A stretch of 64,000 nucleotides of DNA from VXRD01 sp965232265 (GTDB taxonomy: Bacteria > Latescibacterota > UBA2968). Below are positions 8,454 through 17,706 of the stretch, one piece after another. Below the pieces are notes generated by a model. The model was not told the origin of the DNA. It saw only the letters and a program-made list of their open reading frames with translations, and made no database searches. A program made the position numbers and the translations under genes. Each line of letters starts with the position of its first letter. Positions within the stretch are counted from its first letter, which is position 1. Location of the stretch: the NCBI GenBank assembly GCA_965232265.1, contig CBDDPH010000002.1, positions 3,534,001-3,598,000 of the forward strand, in the 5' to 3' direction.

Positions 8454-10274
8454 TCATCCCTCTTTGCTGCTCTGTGATTCATCCTCTACTTCTGCTTCGG
8501 CCTCAACTTCCACAGCATCTTCAACTTTTGTCTCTGCTTTTGCTTCTACCTCAACTTCAGCCGTTGCTTCTTCCTCTGCTTTATCTTCTTCGCGCCGAGG
8601 ATATGCTGCGTGAAAAGCGTCAATCTCATCTGGATCGGCACCGCGCAAACGCTCTCGCACGCTCAACACAATTTTCTTTTGATCTTCGTCAAACTCCACG
8701 ACTTTCAGCGGAATCTCATCGCCTTCCCCGAAATATTCATCGGGACGTTGAAGGTGGTCAATACCCAGTTGCGAGACCGGCACAAATCCCTCGACATGGC
8801 CTTCGAGGTCAACGACCACCCCGCGTTCGAGAATGCGCGAAATAGTACCTTCTACGGCATTGCCTACCGCATAGGTAACCGCCAACTTCGCCCAGGGATT
8901 TTCAATGGTCTGTTTGTGCCCCAGCGAGATGCGCCGCCGCTCTTTGTCGATATTGAGCACAATAACATCCAGATCCTGGCCTTTTTTGATCACCTCGCTC
9001 GGATGGCGAATGCGCTTGGTCCAGGACATATCGGAAATATGCACCAGCCCGTCAATCCCCTCTTCAATTTCGACAAAAGCACCAAAATTGGTCAAATTGC
9101 GTACCAGACCTTGAAGAGGTGTGCCCGAGGGATATTTTTGGTCGAGATCTTCCCAAGGATCGGGCTGCACTTGCTTGAGACCCAGCGAAATTTTTTGCCC
9201 TTCCTCGTCAACGCGCAGAACCATAACCTCAACTTCATCGCCGATGGAGACCAGCTTGGAGGGATGGCGAATATGCTGTGTCCACGACATTTCAGAAATG
9301 TGTACCAAGCCTTCGACACCCTGTTCCAACTCGACAAAAGCTCCGTAATCCGTAATGCTGACAACCTTTCCTATCACCTTGCTATCAACCGGATATTTTT
9401 CATCGACACCTTTCCAGGGATGGTCTTGTAATTGCTTCATACCCAGCGAAATGCGCTCGCGCTTCTCATCGTAATTGAGCACCTTGACTTCTACTTCTTC
9501 GCCAATGGACAGGACTTCGGATGGATGTCCAACCCTGCCCCAGGCAATATCCGTAATATGCAACAACCCGTCTAAGCCACCCAGATCGATAAACGCGCCA
9601 AAATCGGTGATATTTTTAACCGATCCCTGACGCACTTGCCCCACTTCCAATGTGGCGAGAATCTGTTTGCGCAACCTGGAGCGCTCTTCTTCGAGAACGA
9701 CGCGACGAGAAATGACAATATTTCGGCGATTCTTGTTGAGCTTTATAATCCGGAACGGGTACACATTGCCGAGAAATTGGTCAAAGTTTTTGACCTGTTT
9801 GATATCAATTTGGGAGCCGGGCAAAAAGGCATCAACGCCAAAAAGATCCACCACAATACCGCCCTTGATTCGCCGCATCAAACGCCCCTCAACAATCTGA
9901 TCGCTATCATACGCGTCCTTGATGCGATCCCACACCCGCATAAAGTCAGCCTTGGTCTTGGACAGCACGACCTGGCCTTCTTGGTCTTCAATGCTCTCTA
10001 AAAAAACCTCAATTTCATCGCCTTCCTCTATAGCTGGCGGATCGCCAAACTCAGAGAGGGGAATCGCACCTTCAGACTTGAAACCGATATCTACCACCAC
10101 AATTCCGTCGTGAATGGACCTCACATTACCCACAACAATCTCACCCTGCTTAATGGTCTCTAACGTCTCTTCATAGAGCTCCATCATTTCATTAAATTCT
10201 GCCTCACTATATTCGCTTTCATCCAGCGCGGCCAGTGCTTCTTCAGGGGTGGGTTTAAGGGTATTAACGGCCAT
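8454..10274 (-). CDS. rpsA: 30S ribosomal protein S1
   Basis: A 606-residue protein with six S1 (OB-fold) RNA-binding repeats. The later repeats carry the recurrent DYGAFVELEQGVEGLVHISE-like and KISLGLKQ patterns. S1 binds mRNA leaders and helps load them on the 30S subunit. The N-terminus (ALDESEYSEAEFNEMMELYE) is the acidic ribosome-binding segment. The C-terminus is a long, low-complexity Glu/Ala/Val tail (about 560-606), richer in EA repeats than usual. GGAAATATTTCG precedes ATG. The gene is flanked by terminators on both sides, so it is a single-gene unit. Confidence 0.97.
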   Translation of the reverse strand: MAVNTLKPTPEEALAALDESEYSEAEFNEMMELYEETLETIKQGEIVVGNVRSIHDGIVVVDIGFKSEGAIPLSEFGDPPAIEEGDEIEVFLESIEDQEGQVVLSKTKADFMRVWDRIKDAYDSDQIVEGRLMRRIKGGIVVDLFGVDAFLPGSQIDIKQVKNFDQFLGNVYPFRIIKLNKNRRNIVISRRVVLEEERSRLRKQILATLEVGQVRQGSVKNITDFGAFIDLGGLDGLLHITDIAWGRVGHPSEVLSIGEEVEVKVLNYDEKRERISLGMKQLQDHPWKGVDEKYPVDSKVIGKVVSITDYGAFVELEQGVEGLVHISEMSWTQHIRHPSKLVSIGDEVEVMVLRVDEEGQKISLGLKQVQPDPWEDLDQKYPSGTPLQGLVRNLTNFGAFVEIEEGIDGLVHISDMSWTKRIRHPSEVIKKGQDLDVIVLNIDKERRRISLGHKQTIENPWAKLAVTYAVGNAVEGTISRILERGVVVDLEGHVEGFVPVSQLGIDHLQRPDEYFGEGDEIPLKVVEFDEDQKKIVLSVRERLRGADPDEIDAFHAAYPRREEDKAEEEATAEVEVEAKAETKVEDAVEVEAEAEVEDESQSSKEG

Positions 10275-10313
10275 ACGAAATATTTCCTTTCGCGCTTAAA
10301 AATCGCGCAAAAT

Positions 10314-10340
10314 ACTAAAAAAGAACGACGAACAACGTCG
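10314..10340 (-). terminator. Probable terminator after plsC
   Basis: On the minus strand, CGACG / CGTCG with a TTGTT loop, followed by TTCTTTTTT, 26 bases after the plsC stop. The stem is short, so confidence is moderate. Confidence 0.5.
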
Positions 10341-10365
10341 CTCAAACCGTGCCGACACCTTATCG

Positions 10366-11019
10366 TTAATCATTGTGGGAAGCGGGAGCGGCCGTGCCGG
10401 CTTTCCGCCGCATCCGCTTCAGAACCGCGAGATGACGCATCACTTCCTGAGTGATAAAATTGTAGGCGTCGCGACGCCTGTCGGGCAATTGTTCTGGCGA
10501 GCGAAAAATGGGCTCGCCAAATCGCACCTGCAACCGATCCAGCCCAACCATCGTTTTCCAGATATTGACTGTGCCCGAAATATATACGGGTATCACAGGT
10601 GCTTGAGTGCGATAAACCAGCATGCCAACCCCTGCTCGGGGACGCAGAAAACCGGGGCGCTTATTGCGCGTGCCCTCTGGAAAAATGAGCACGGGATTAC
10701 CGCCCTGCAAAGTTTTTGTCCATGCCAAAAACGCGCTGCGGTCTCCACGGCTTCTGTCAACGGGCATCGCGTGCAACTTGTGAATCAACTTTCCCAGCAA
10801 CGGAATAGGAAAAAGCTCAGACTTAGCAAGATACCAAAGTTCGCGCCCTGCCGCAACTCCAATAATAACGGGATCCACGTAAGAACAATGGTTAGCAGCC
10901 AAAATCAAAGCATCCGACTGGGGTATATGACGCCGCCCTTCGACCCGTAACCGAAAGAGAATAACAGCCAGCCCGTAGGCCAGCCACCAGCAAAAGCGAT
11001 AAAATGTCATCGGTATCAT
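10366..11019 (-). CDS. plsC: 1-acyl-sn-glycerol-3-phosphate acyltransferase (PlsC family)
   Basis: A 217-residue acyltransferase. It has an N-terminal hydrophobic anchor (about residues 8-24), the catalytic NHCSYVDP (H44-x4-D49) and the substrate-binding FPEGTRN (113-119). It makes phosphatidic acid from lysophosphatidic acid at the inner membrane. Its position just downstream of cmk on the same strand matches the common bacterial order cmk-plsC-rpsA. A related acyltransferase using another lipid acceptor cannot be excluded. Confidence 0.9.
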   Translation of the reverse strand: MIPMTFYRFCWWLAYGLAVILFRLRVEGRRHIPQSDALILAANHCSYVDPVIIGVAAGRELWYLAKSELFPIPLLGKLIHKLHAMPVDRSRGDRSAFLAWTKTLQGGNPVLIFPEGTRNKRPGFLRPRAGVGMLVYRTQAPVIPVYISGTVNIWKTMVGLDRLQVRFGEPIFRSPEQLPDRRRDAYNFITQEVMRHLAVLKRMRRKAGTAAPASHND

Positions 11020-11053
11020 CCATACATAAAAGTGCTATCAGTTGGACAGTAGA

Positions 11054-11100
11054 GGCAGGTTTGGAGCGGGGTACAACTGCGACAGCAGTTCAACCCGCCC
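11054..11100. repeat. GTACAACTG hairpin repeat, copy 1
   Basis: Contains AACTGC-gaca-GCAGTT flanked by GGCAGGTTTGGAGCGGGGT. Relatives lie at 11839-11876, 30034-30079 and 38119-38174. It occupies most of the plsC-cmk spacer. Confidence 0.65.
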
Positions 11101-11149
11101 TTACGGTCAGTAGCCAGTACACCACTTACCCTGTAACCGTTCTCAAGTT

Positions 11150-11830
11150 TTAATTTTTAATTCCTCGAGCGAGCGCAACAATCCGATTCACTTGTTCTGC
11201 GATTGACAATCCCGTGGTGTCTATACATACGGCATCGGGCGCGGGCCACGCGCCGCGTTGCAACTGCGTTTGCCGGTCGCGGATATCCCGAATGCGAATC
11301 TCGTCCAACAGCGACTCAAACACAGCAGATTCGCCCCTTTTTTCAAGATCTCTGAGGCGTCGGCGCGCGCGTTCGGCGGGATCGGCAACGAGAAAAATTT
11401 TCAATTCCGCATCTGGAAAAATAGCGGTACCAGTGTCGCGACCTTCTAAAACAATACCCCCATCCCGTCCCAGGGCCCGCTGTAATGCAACGAGCACATC
11501 GCGCACCCCTGGATGGACAGCTACGCGAGACGCAGCCTGAGAAATTTCAGATGAGCGAATTGCATCGGATATATTTTTCCCATTGAGCAGGGTTTGCAAC
11601 TGCCCATCTCGCATCTCAAATGCGATATCGAGCGCACGACACACCGCGGTTACGCCATCGGCATCATCGAGATCAACACCCTGTTGCAGGACCGCCAGCC
11701 CCACGGCGCGATACATAGCCCCGGTATCCAGATACAGGTATCCCATCTGATCTGCAACGAGCCGTGCAGTTGTGCTCTTGCCAGCACCTGCCGGGCCATC
11801 AATCGCAATAACAATGCCATTATCGCGCAT
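11150..11830 (-). CDS. cmk: Cytidylate kinase
   Basis: Phosphorylates CMP/dCMP with ATP. The P-loop is GPAGAGKSTTA, followed by YLDTGAMYRAVG (nucleotide-binding region) and the lid segment ADPAERARRR. I place the start at ATG 11830 (226 residues, beginning MRDNGIVIAIDG), matching the family N-terminus. An in-frame ATG at 11875 exists but lies inside a dispersed repeat (11839-11876), so the extra 15 residues are probably not native. It is followed by plsC and rpsA. Confidence 0.95.
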   Translation of the reverse strand: MRDNGIVIAIDGPAGAGKSTTARLVADQMGYLYLDTGAMYRAVGLAVLQQGVDLDDADGVTAVCRALDIAFEMRDGQLQTLLNGKNISDAIRSSEISQAASRVAVHPGVRDVLVALQRALGRDGGIVLEGRDTGTAIFPDAELKIFLVADPAERARRRLRDLEKRGESAVFESLLDEIRIRDIRDRQTQLQRGAWPAPDAVCIDTTGLSIAEQVNRIVALARGIKN

Positions 11831-11838
11831 AAAAAAAC

Positions 11839-11876
11839 CAACGGAGCGGTGTACAACTGGTTCAGGCCAGTTCATC
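11839..11876. repeat. GTACAACTG hairpin repeat, copy 2
   Basis: GGAGCGGTGTACAACTGG with the hairpin AACTGG-ttcagg-CCAGTT. It sits immediately upstream of the cmk start and supplies a spurious upstream ATG. Confidence 0.65.
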
Positions 11877-11912
11877 TACGAATCAATGAAGCAGGTGATG
11901 TACATGAAAGCT

Positions 11913-11945
11913 GTCATTGCGGCATGGTTTTAGCCGCAATCCATT
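11913..11945. repeat. Single-hairpin copy of the palindromic element
   Basis: GTCATTGCGGCATGG followed by GCCGCAAT repeats hairpin 3 of the element at 3011-3094, with the same stem ATTGCGGC/GCCGCAAT and a slightly different loop. It lies between cmk and the pseudouridine synthase gene. Confidence 0.75.
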
Positions 11946-11973
11946 GGGCGGTTGGGTGGGGTTCGTCTATTCG

Positions 11974-12708
11974 CTACAGCCCGCCCAGTTCTCGGAGCCT
12001 CTTTACTTCTGCTTGGGTCAGATGCCGCCATTGGCCTAACTTGAGGTGTCGCGTTGTGAGCCCGGCAAAATGCGTGCGCGTCAAAGACAGCACCCGATGT
12101 CCTGCTGCCTCGCACATCCGCTTCACTTGTCTTTTTCGCCCCTCGTGAAGCACCAATTCCAATTCTGTATCCCCACCTCTTGCACGCATCACGCGAATAT
12201 GTGCCGGGGCAGTGACGCCCTCGCTGAGCTTCATCCCCTCTCGCAGTCCTGTCAATACCGCCTCGCTGGGATGCCCGCGCACCCAGGCGCGATAGACTTT
12301 TTTTACGCCATATCGCGGATGGGTCAATCGAAATGCCAGATCGCCGTCATCCATCAACAACAAAACCCCTCGCGTATCCAGATCGAGCCGTCCGACGGGA
12401 AAAACCCGAACATCAATGCCGCGCAACAATTTGTAAATTGTTTGGGCATGATGCGGATCGCGCGCCGATACCAGATATCCCGGGGGTTTGTGCAGTAAAA
12501 TATAAGTTTGTCGATCAACCGATTGGATTACCCTGCCATTGACACATACGCGATCGCTATGCGGATCTAATCGCGTGCCCGGATGTGTCACAACAGCGCC
12601 ATTTATTTTAACGCTGCCCGTTTGGATCAACCGATCACTCGCCCGCCGCGAAGCCACCCCTGCGCGGGCCAGAAACCGGTTCAGGCGTTCCCTATTCGCT
12701 TTTTCCAT
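11974..12708 (-). CDS. rluB: rRNA pseudouridine synthase, RluB/RsuA family
   Basis: A 244-residue protein starting at ATG 12708 (MEKANRERLNRFLARAGVAS), the normal N-terminus of an S4 RNA-binding domain (residues 1-60). The catalytic aspartate is in VGRLDLDTRGVLLL, and KKVYRAWV and LHEGRKRQVKRM are typical of the family. It isomerises a uridine in 23S (RluB) or 16S (RsuA) rRNA; the neighbours scpB/scpA favour RluB. Start overlaps the scpB stop by 17 bases. A further upstream in-frame start would add 41 residues overlapping scpB and is unlikely. Confidence 0.9.
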   Translation of the reverse strand: MEKANRERLNRFLARAGVASRRASDRLIQTGSVKINGAVVTHPGTRLDPHSDRVCVNGRVIQSVDRQTYILLHKPPGYLVSARDPHHAQTIYKLLRGIDVRVFPVGRLDLDTRGVLLLMDDGDLAFRLTHPRYGVKKVYRAWVRGHPSEAVLTGLREGMKLSEGVTAPAHIRVMRARGGDTELELVLHEGRKRQVKRMCEAAGHRVLSLTRTHFAGLTTRHLKLGQWRHLTQAEVKRLRELGGL

Positions 12709-13345
12709 CGGTATTGACCACCACGCCCGATAACGGGCTGTCCTTGCCTTCGGCCACCCGTTGCTCTTCCTCTCGAAGCAACTCTTCCAACTCGCGAATC
12801 CGGGGCAGATCAGACAGGGTCTTAAGGCCAAAATGCTTCAAAAAATCGCGTGTCGTTCCGTATAACAGGGGCCGTCCGGGCGCGTCTGACCGCCCGGAAA
12901 TGCGAATCAGGCCCTTTTCCATCAATTGCCGCAAAACGCCATCGACAGACACACCGCGAATATGCTCGACTTCGGCTTTGGTAATTGGCTGCTTAAAAGC
13001 CAGAATAGCGAGCGTTTCCAGGGAAGCTTGAGAAAGACGGGGCGCGACTCTCTCGCGCATCAGTTGCCGAATCCATGGCGCAAATTCGCTGTGTACAGCC
13101 AACTGAAAGCCCCCCGCGACTTCGACAACCCTGAAGCTGCGGCCCGTCTGTGCGTATTCTTCATTGAGATCATTGACATAAGCGCGAATTTCTTTTGCGC
13201 CAGTATGCTGTCCCAAAACCGACGACAGACGCGATGCGCCCAGAGGATCATCGGCTGCAATCAACAACGCTTCAACCACGCCTTTGTTGCGTGCATCTTC
13301 ATCGGTAGCCAGAATGGCGACGCGTGCGTCATCTCTCTCAGACAT
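12692..13345 (-). CDS. scpB: Segregation and condensation protein B
   Basis: A 217-residue protein with tandem winged helices. The block LETLAILAFKQPITKAEVEH is characteristic of ScpB, followed by IRGVSVDGVLRQLMEKGLI. ScpB dimers bind ScpA and form the SMC-ScpAB condensin for chromosome compaction. It overlaps the scpA stop by 8 bases and the rluB start by 17, so the three genes are translationally coupled. Confidence 0.95.
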   Translation of the reverse strand: MSERDDARVAILATDEDARNKGVVEALLIAADDPLGASRLSSVLGQHTGAKEIRAYVNDLNEEYAQTGRSFRVVEVAGGFQLAVHSEFAPWIRQLMRERVAPRLSQASLETLAILAFKQPITKAEVEHIRGVSVDGVLRQLMEKGLIRISGRSDAPGRPLLYGTTRDFLKHFGLKTLSDLPRIRELEELLREEEQRVAEGKDSPLSGVVVNTDGKSE

Positions 13346-14132
13346 CGTTTATGCCCTCCTCGAAAGACGCCGTGTCTAAAGCATCGCGGCGATAAACCCA
13401 GAGTTCTCCATCGATATCGGCCTGTTGAACGCGGACTTTCCCCTCTTTCATCAATTCCAGCAACGCGATAAATGTCACAACAACAACAGTGCGATATGCA
13501 CTGGCAATCAGATCGCTAAATGGAATCTGATGCCGTCGCTCGAGTACATCGAGCACGTATTCGGCACGCTCCTCTGTGGTCACATCAACCCGTGTCACCT
13601 CGTGAAAATCGGCTTTTGGCGCCGCATCCATCGCTTGCTTAAAGGCGCGGAGCAATTCGAACAGGCTCACGGGACGAAATTCCCCGACTTCTTGCTTACG
13701 AATATCTTCCAGATCCATCGAAGCACCCCGATAGAAAACATCGCGGTATTCCGTTTGCTGATCGTCCATCCACCCGGCGACTTCTCTGAACTGCTGGTAT
13801 TCCAACAAGCGGCGCACCAATTCTTCGCGCGGATCTCCTTCTTCCTCCTCGGCTTCTGGATCGGAGGGCAACAACATACGCGATTTGATGCGCATCAATG
13901 TGGCGGCCATCACGACAAAATCGCCAGCGACCTCTAAGTTTAATCTCTGGATGATCTCCACGTATTCCAAAAACTGCCTCGTAATATCGGCGATGGGAAT
14001 ATCGTAGATATCGATCTCGTTTTTTTGGATGAGAAAGAGCAACAGATCCAGCGGGCCTTCAAACAAATCGAGTTTCACGCCATAAGGCGCGGCATCCGGA
14101 TCGAACTGAGCTGTCAAATTAGATGCAATCAT
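13338..14132 (-). CDS. scpA: Segregation and condensation protein A
   Basis: A 264-residue kleisin. The N-terminal FEGPLDLLLFLIQKNEIDIY is the SMC-neck-binding helix signature. VMAATLMRIKSRMLLP and the C-terminal winged helix (VVVVTFIALLELMKEGKVRV) follow. It overlaps the trpS stop by 4 bases (ATGA type) and leads into scpB and rluB. No smc gene is seen in the window. Confidence 0.95.
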   Translation of the reverse strand: MIASNLTAQFDPDAAPYGVKLDLFEGPLDLLLFLIQKNEIDIYDIPIADITRQFLEYVEIIQRLNLEVAGDFVVMAATLMRIKSRMLLPSDPEAEEEEGDPREELVRRLLEYQQFREVAGWMDDQQTEYRDVFYRGASMDLEDIRKQEVGEFRPVSLFELLRAFKQAMDAAPKADFHEVTRVDVTTEERAEYVLDVLERRHQIPFSDLIASAYRTVVVVTFIALLELMKEGKVRVQQADIDGELWVYRRDALDTASFEEGINDV

Positions 14133-15196
14133 CGCGCCTCCTTCTCTTGTTTTTTCATCCTATCCCGCGCTTTGCGCGAAATCCGATTCCATACGCCGGT
14201 AAAACCCATCGCCTTTTTCATAGCCAAAAGCGTTTCGTTTGCAAGTGCTTGCGTTTTGAGCGTGCCTTCGTAAATCACTTGCTCGACATAACCCGACTGC
14301 GCCGAAAAATGTGCCCGGTGCTGGCGGATAGGCGCGAGAAACGCATTGAGCGCGCGGGCCAATTTATCTTTCACTTCAACATCGCCCACGCGGCCCTGGC
14401 GATAGCGGGTTTTGAGATCTTCAACCTCGGCGACATTGGGATTAAACGCATCGTGATACATAAATACGGGATTGCCTTCCACAGTGCCCGGAATATCTGC
14501 GCGCACGCGATTGGGATCCGTGTACATACCGCGCACTTTTTTTTCTACTGTCTTTTCATCGTCAGACAAAAAAATTGCATTGTCGAGACTTTTGCTCATC
14601 TTGGCCTGTCCATCGGTTCCCACCAGAGTAGGCACATCGCCCATGAGGAGTTCGGGAATGGGAAATACATCGCCGTAATACGCGTTGAACCGACGCGCAA
14701 TTTCCCGCGTCACTTCAACGTGCGCCTCATTGTCTTTCCCCACCGGCACAACATGGGCGCGCGGCATCAAAATATCGGCACTTTGAAGCACGGGATACCC
14801 GATCAGGCCAAATGGAATTGCCTCATCGGTCATATTCGCCGCGCGTGCCATATCTTTCACACTGGGCAACCGCGCCACGCGGGGCAATGTCACGAGCATC
14901 TCAAAAAACAGATTCATCTCGTACACAGCGTGAATGGCCGATTGCAAATAAATGGTCGATTTTTGGGGATCTATACCCACAGCCAAATAATCCAATACCA
15001 TCTCATAGATATTTTCACGCAATGCCTCAATGTGTTCTTTTTGAGGCTGCGTGGTCAACATGTGCAGATCGGCCACCAAAAAATAGCTCTCGTAATCATC
15101 TTGCAGGGCCACGCGGTTTTTCAAAGACCCGACATAATGCCCGAGATGCAAACGCCCCGTGGGCCGATCACCTGTCAAAATTCGCTTTTTGTCCAT
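14129..15196 (-). CDS. trpS: Tryptophanyl-tRNA synthetase
   Basis: A 355-residue class I synthetase. The HIGH motif is HLGH (17-20) and the KMSKS loop is AKMSKSLDN (KMSKS at 199-203). GDRPTGRLHLGHYVGSL is typical of TrpS. It charges tRNA-Trp. Clustering of trpS with scpA-scpB-rluB is common in many phyla. An HNH gene ends 12 bases upstream, so the transcript probably begins before it. Confidence 0.96.
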   Translation of the reverse strand: MDKKRILTGDRPTGRLHLGHYVGSLKNRVALQDDYESYFLVADLHMLTTQPQKEHIEALRENIYEMVLDYLAVGIDPQKSTIYLQSAIHAVYEMNLFFEMLVTLPRVARLPSVKDMARAANMTDEAIPFGLIGYPVLQSADILMPRAHVVPVGKDNEAHVEVTREIARRFNAYYGDVFPIPELLMGDVPTLVGTDGQAKMSKSLDNAIFLSDDEKTVEKKVRGMYTDPNRVRADIPGTVEGNPVFMYHDAFNPNVAEVEDLKTRYRQGRVGDVEVKDKLARALNAFLAPIRQHRAHFSAQSGYVEQVIYEGTLKTQALANETLLAMKKAMGFTGVWNRISRKARDRMKKQEKEAR

Positions 15197-15208
15197 CAGT
15201 TCCCGCTT

Positions 15209-15751
15209 TTAATCATCCATAAAAAGATAGGGACGCCAGCGGCGGTCTGGCACCCCAATATGATGCCGAATAAAGGTCACCCGATTGGGAGACTGCGGCT
15301 TGCGTAAGAGTGCCAAACCGACTTCCGCAGGCGTATTGTCGCCCTTGCGATTGTTGCACCGATGGCAAGCGCACACCAGATTATCCCATGAATTGCGCCC
15401 ATTGTGAGACCGCGGCACCACATGATCAATGGTAAATGGGCCGCGGCGAATGCCACAATACTGACACTGGAACCCATCGCGTTTTAAGATATTGCGCTTG
15501 GTCAAGGCGAGCGGTTTGGGAGGCACGCGCACGTACACGGCCAGACGCACCACACTCGGCACGGGGAATGACTCGCGCACCGTGTGAATGCGTGAATCGC
15601 ACGCTTCGACAACTTCGGCACGACCTCGAAAAACCAGCACAATAGCCCTGCGTACAGAACACACATGCAGAGGTTCGTAACTCTGATTGAGCACCAGCAC
15701 AGCCTGATTGAGTACCGTGGGCATTGTCACGGGCATGATCAAATACCTCAA
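15209..15751 (-). CDS. HNH endonuclease
   Basis: A 180-residue protein with a C-terminal HNH/treble-clef zinc fold: CQYC, then TIDHVVPRSHNGRNSWDN and CHRCNNRKGD, giving two CxxC pairs and the catalytic D-H...N...H series. The N-terminal half (VLNQSYEPLHVCSVRRAIV) matches the widespread HNH family often found near housekeeping genes in FCB and cyanobacterial genomes; its role is not established. Start codon choice is uncertain (M1, M6 or M10). Its end is 12 bases from trpS. Confidence 0.87.
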   Translation of the reverse strand: MRYLIMPVTMPTVLNQAVLVLNQSYEPLHVCSVRRAIVLVFRGRAEVVEACDSRIHTVRESFPVPSVVRLAVYVRVPPKPLALTKRNILKRDGFQCQYCGIRRGPFTIDHVVPRSHNGRNSWDNLVCACHRCNNRKGDNTPAEVGLALLRKPQSPNRVTFIRHHIGVPDRRWRPYLFMDD

Positions 15752-15844
15752 AAATATCGATTAGCCTTCTCCCATCTACTCTCCAACATAAATCTTCATG
15801 ATATATCGCATTGACCACAAGGTGTCAAGCCTTATTCACTCTAT

Positions 15845-16228
15845 TTACTCATCAACCAGACCCGCATAAGCGTGGGCGTCCATCAATGCTTCTGTTTCTG
15901 ATGGGTCTGAAAGGCGCACTTGAATCATCCACCCATCTTGATACGGCTCGTCATTGACCAGAGCGGCATCATCTGTCAATTGGATATTGACATCAATCAC
16001 CTCGCCCGAAACCGGTGCAATGAGATCGGACACGGTCTTGACCGCTTCAATAGTGCCATAGGACTCTCCCTGAGCGACAAAATCGCCAATCTCTGGCAAT
16101 TCTAAAAACACAATATCGCCCAACTCGCCCTGCGCGTAATCCGTAATCCCGCATGTGCCCGTATCGCCCTCAATCCGAACCCAGTCGTGATCGCTATTAA
16201 AAAGTAAATCTTCTGGAATCTCCGACAT
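15845..16228 (-). CDS. gcvH: Glycine cleavage system H protein
   Basis: A 127-residue lipoyl carrier. The lipoylated lysine is K64 in GTIEAVKTVSD, within the usual hammerhead domain. It shuttles the aminomethyl group between the P, T and L proteins, or serves in lipoate relay. No gcvT or gcvP lies in the window; it follows accC on the same strand with a 43-base gap. AGGAGCAGA precedes the ATG. Confidence 0.95.
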   Translation of the reverse strand: MSEIPEDLLFNSDHDWVRIEGDTGTCGITDYAQGELGDIVFLELPEIGDFVAQGESYGTIEAVKTVSDLIAPVSGEVIDVNIQLTDDAALVNDEPYQDGWMIQVRLSDPSETEALMDAHAYAGLVDE

Positions 16229-16271
16229 TTTCTGCTCCTTTATACCCTTGTCTATAGATTGGAAATGGGCT

Positions 16272-17615
16272 TCATCCCCTATAGCCCAATTTATTCACAA
16301 ACTCTGTTGTTGCGCGTCCCGTTCTAAAATCCTCGTGTTGCAAAGCATGGAGGTGAAAGGGGATGGTCGTTGGCACGCCTTCGATCACAAACTCTTCAAG
16401 CGCACGCACTGCCCGTGCAATGGCCTCGTCGCGCGTGTCGCCATATCCGATGAGCTTGGCCAAAAGAGAATCGTACTGCGAAGGGATCGTATATCCCGTA
16501 TATATATGTGAATCGATGCGAATGCCCGGACCACCCGGCATGTGAAGAGAAGTAATCGTGCCGGGCGACGGCCTGAAATTGTGCTCGGGATCTTCGGCAT
16601 TGATCCGACACTCAATCGCATGCCCTTTGAAATCAAACAAATCTCGATCAGATGGAAGAGGCGCACCGGCCGCGATTTGAATCTGCCATTTGACCAAATC
16701 GAGCCTCGCCACCATCTCGGTCACGGGATGCTCGACCTGAATGCGCGTATTCATCTCCAAAAAATAAAAATCGCCGGAAGCGTCGAGCAAAAACTCAACG
16801 GTACCAGCACTGGCATATCCAACCGCGAGCGCACCTTTGATAGCCGCCTCTCCCATGCGCTGTCGCATGGCGTCATCAACGACGGGAGAAGGCGACTCTT
16901 CAATGAGCTTTTGATGCCGACGCTGGACAGAACACTCCCGTTCCCCCAAATGCACAATACGCCCCGCCAAATCTCCCAACACTTGAATCTCCACATGCCG
17001 GGGCTGCACAATCTCTTTTTCCAAATAGAGCGCACCAGATGTAAACGCCGCCTGTGCCTCGGCCTGCGCCATTTGCCACGCGCGTTCCAACTCGCCCTCT
17101 GAAAACACCGTCCGCATCCCCCGTCCTCCTCCGCCTGCCACGGCCTTGAGGCGCACGGGATATCCAATATCACGCGCAGTTTGTTGGGCGTCCTCATAGC
17201 TCTCCAAAACCCCCGTACCCGGCGCAACGGGCACACCGGCCGCTTGCATGGTCTCGCGCGCGATGGCCTTATCGCCCATTTTGCGTATCGCTTCGGCAGA
17301 TGGGCCAATAAAAACAATACCACAAGTGCTGCAAACTTCGGCAAACTCGGCATTCTCGGCCAGCGGACCATATCCCGGATGAATCGCATCGGCATTGGTC
17401 ACTTCGGCAGCACTTAAAATGCGCGGAATATTTCGATAACTTTGCTCGCCAGGAGGTGGGCCAATACAAACATCTTCGTCGGCCATACCAACGTGCAGGG
17501 AATTGCTATCTGCTTCAGAGTAAACGGCCACCGTTTGCAACCCCAACTCTTTACAGGCTCGGATAATACGCAGCGCAATCTCGCCGCGGTCGGCAATGAG
17601 AACTTTCTCGAACAA
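16272..17615 (-). CDS. accC: Biotin carboxylase subunit of acetyl-CoA carboxylase
   Basis: A 447-residue ATP-grasp enzyme. The N-terminal MFEKVLIADRGEIALRIIRA, the glycine-rich loop VAGGGGRGMR and the active-site EMNTRIQVEHPVTEM are all present. It carboxylates biotin on AccB as the first step of fatty-acid synthesis. It lies downstream of accB and efp in the order efp-accB-accC, which is very common. The 91-base accB-accC gap shows no terminator. Confidence 0.97.
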   Translation of the reverse strand: MFEKVLIADRGEIALRIIRACKELGLQTVAVYSEADSNSLHVGMADEDVCIGPPPGEQSYRNIPRILSAAEVTNADAIHPGYGPLAENAEFAEVCSTCGIVFIGPSAEAIRKMGDKAIARETMQAAGVPVAPGTGVLESYEDAQQTARDIGYPVRLKAVAGGGGRGMRTVFSEGELERAWQMAQAEAQAAFTSGALYLEKEIVQPRHVEIQVLGDLAGRIVHLGERECSVQRRHQKLIEESPSPVVDDAMRQRMGEAAIKGALAVGYASAGTVEFLLDASGDFYFLEMNTRIQVEHPVTEMVARLDLVKWQIQIAAGAPLPSDRDLFDFKGHAIECRINAEDPEHNFRPSPGTITSLHMPGGPGIRIDSHIYTGYTIPSQYDSLLAKLIGYGDTRDEAIARAVRALEEFVIEGVPTTIPFHLHALQHEDFRTGRATTEFVNKLGYRG

Positions 17616-17706
17616 GGGTATGATCTCAAAAAAGGAAAGGTCAATAGGGCCTGCTCATTCGCAGGGGAGGGCAAACGACAACAAGCGAATGGGCATCCCC
17701 GAGGGG

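Noticed and set aside
8610..9431. A 273-codon frame on + opposite rpsA
   Set aside because: It is a shadow of repeated S1 domains on the other strand; the translation has no domain of its own.
14123..15307. A 394-codon open frame on + opposite trpS
   Set aside because: It lies fully antisense to scpA/trpS, whose motifs are clear. The translation is rich in His, Arg and Ile with no domain, and there is no SD.
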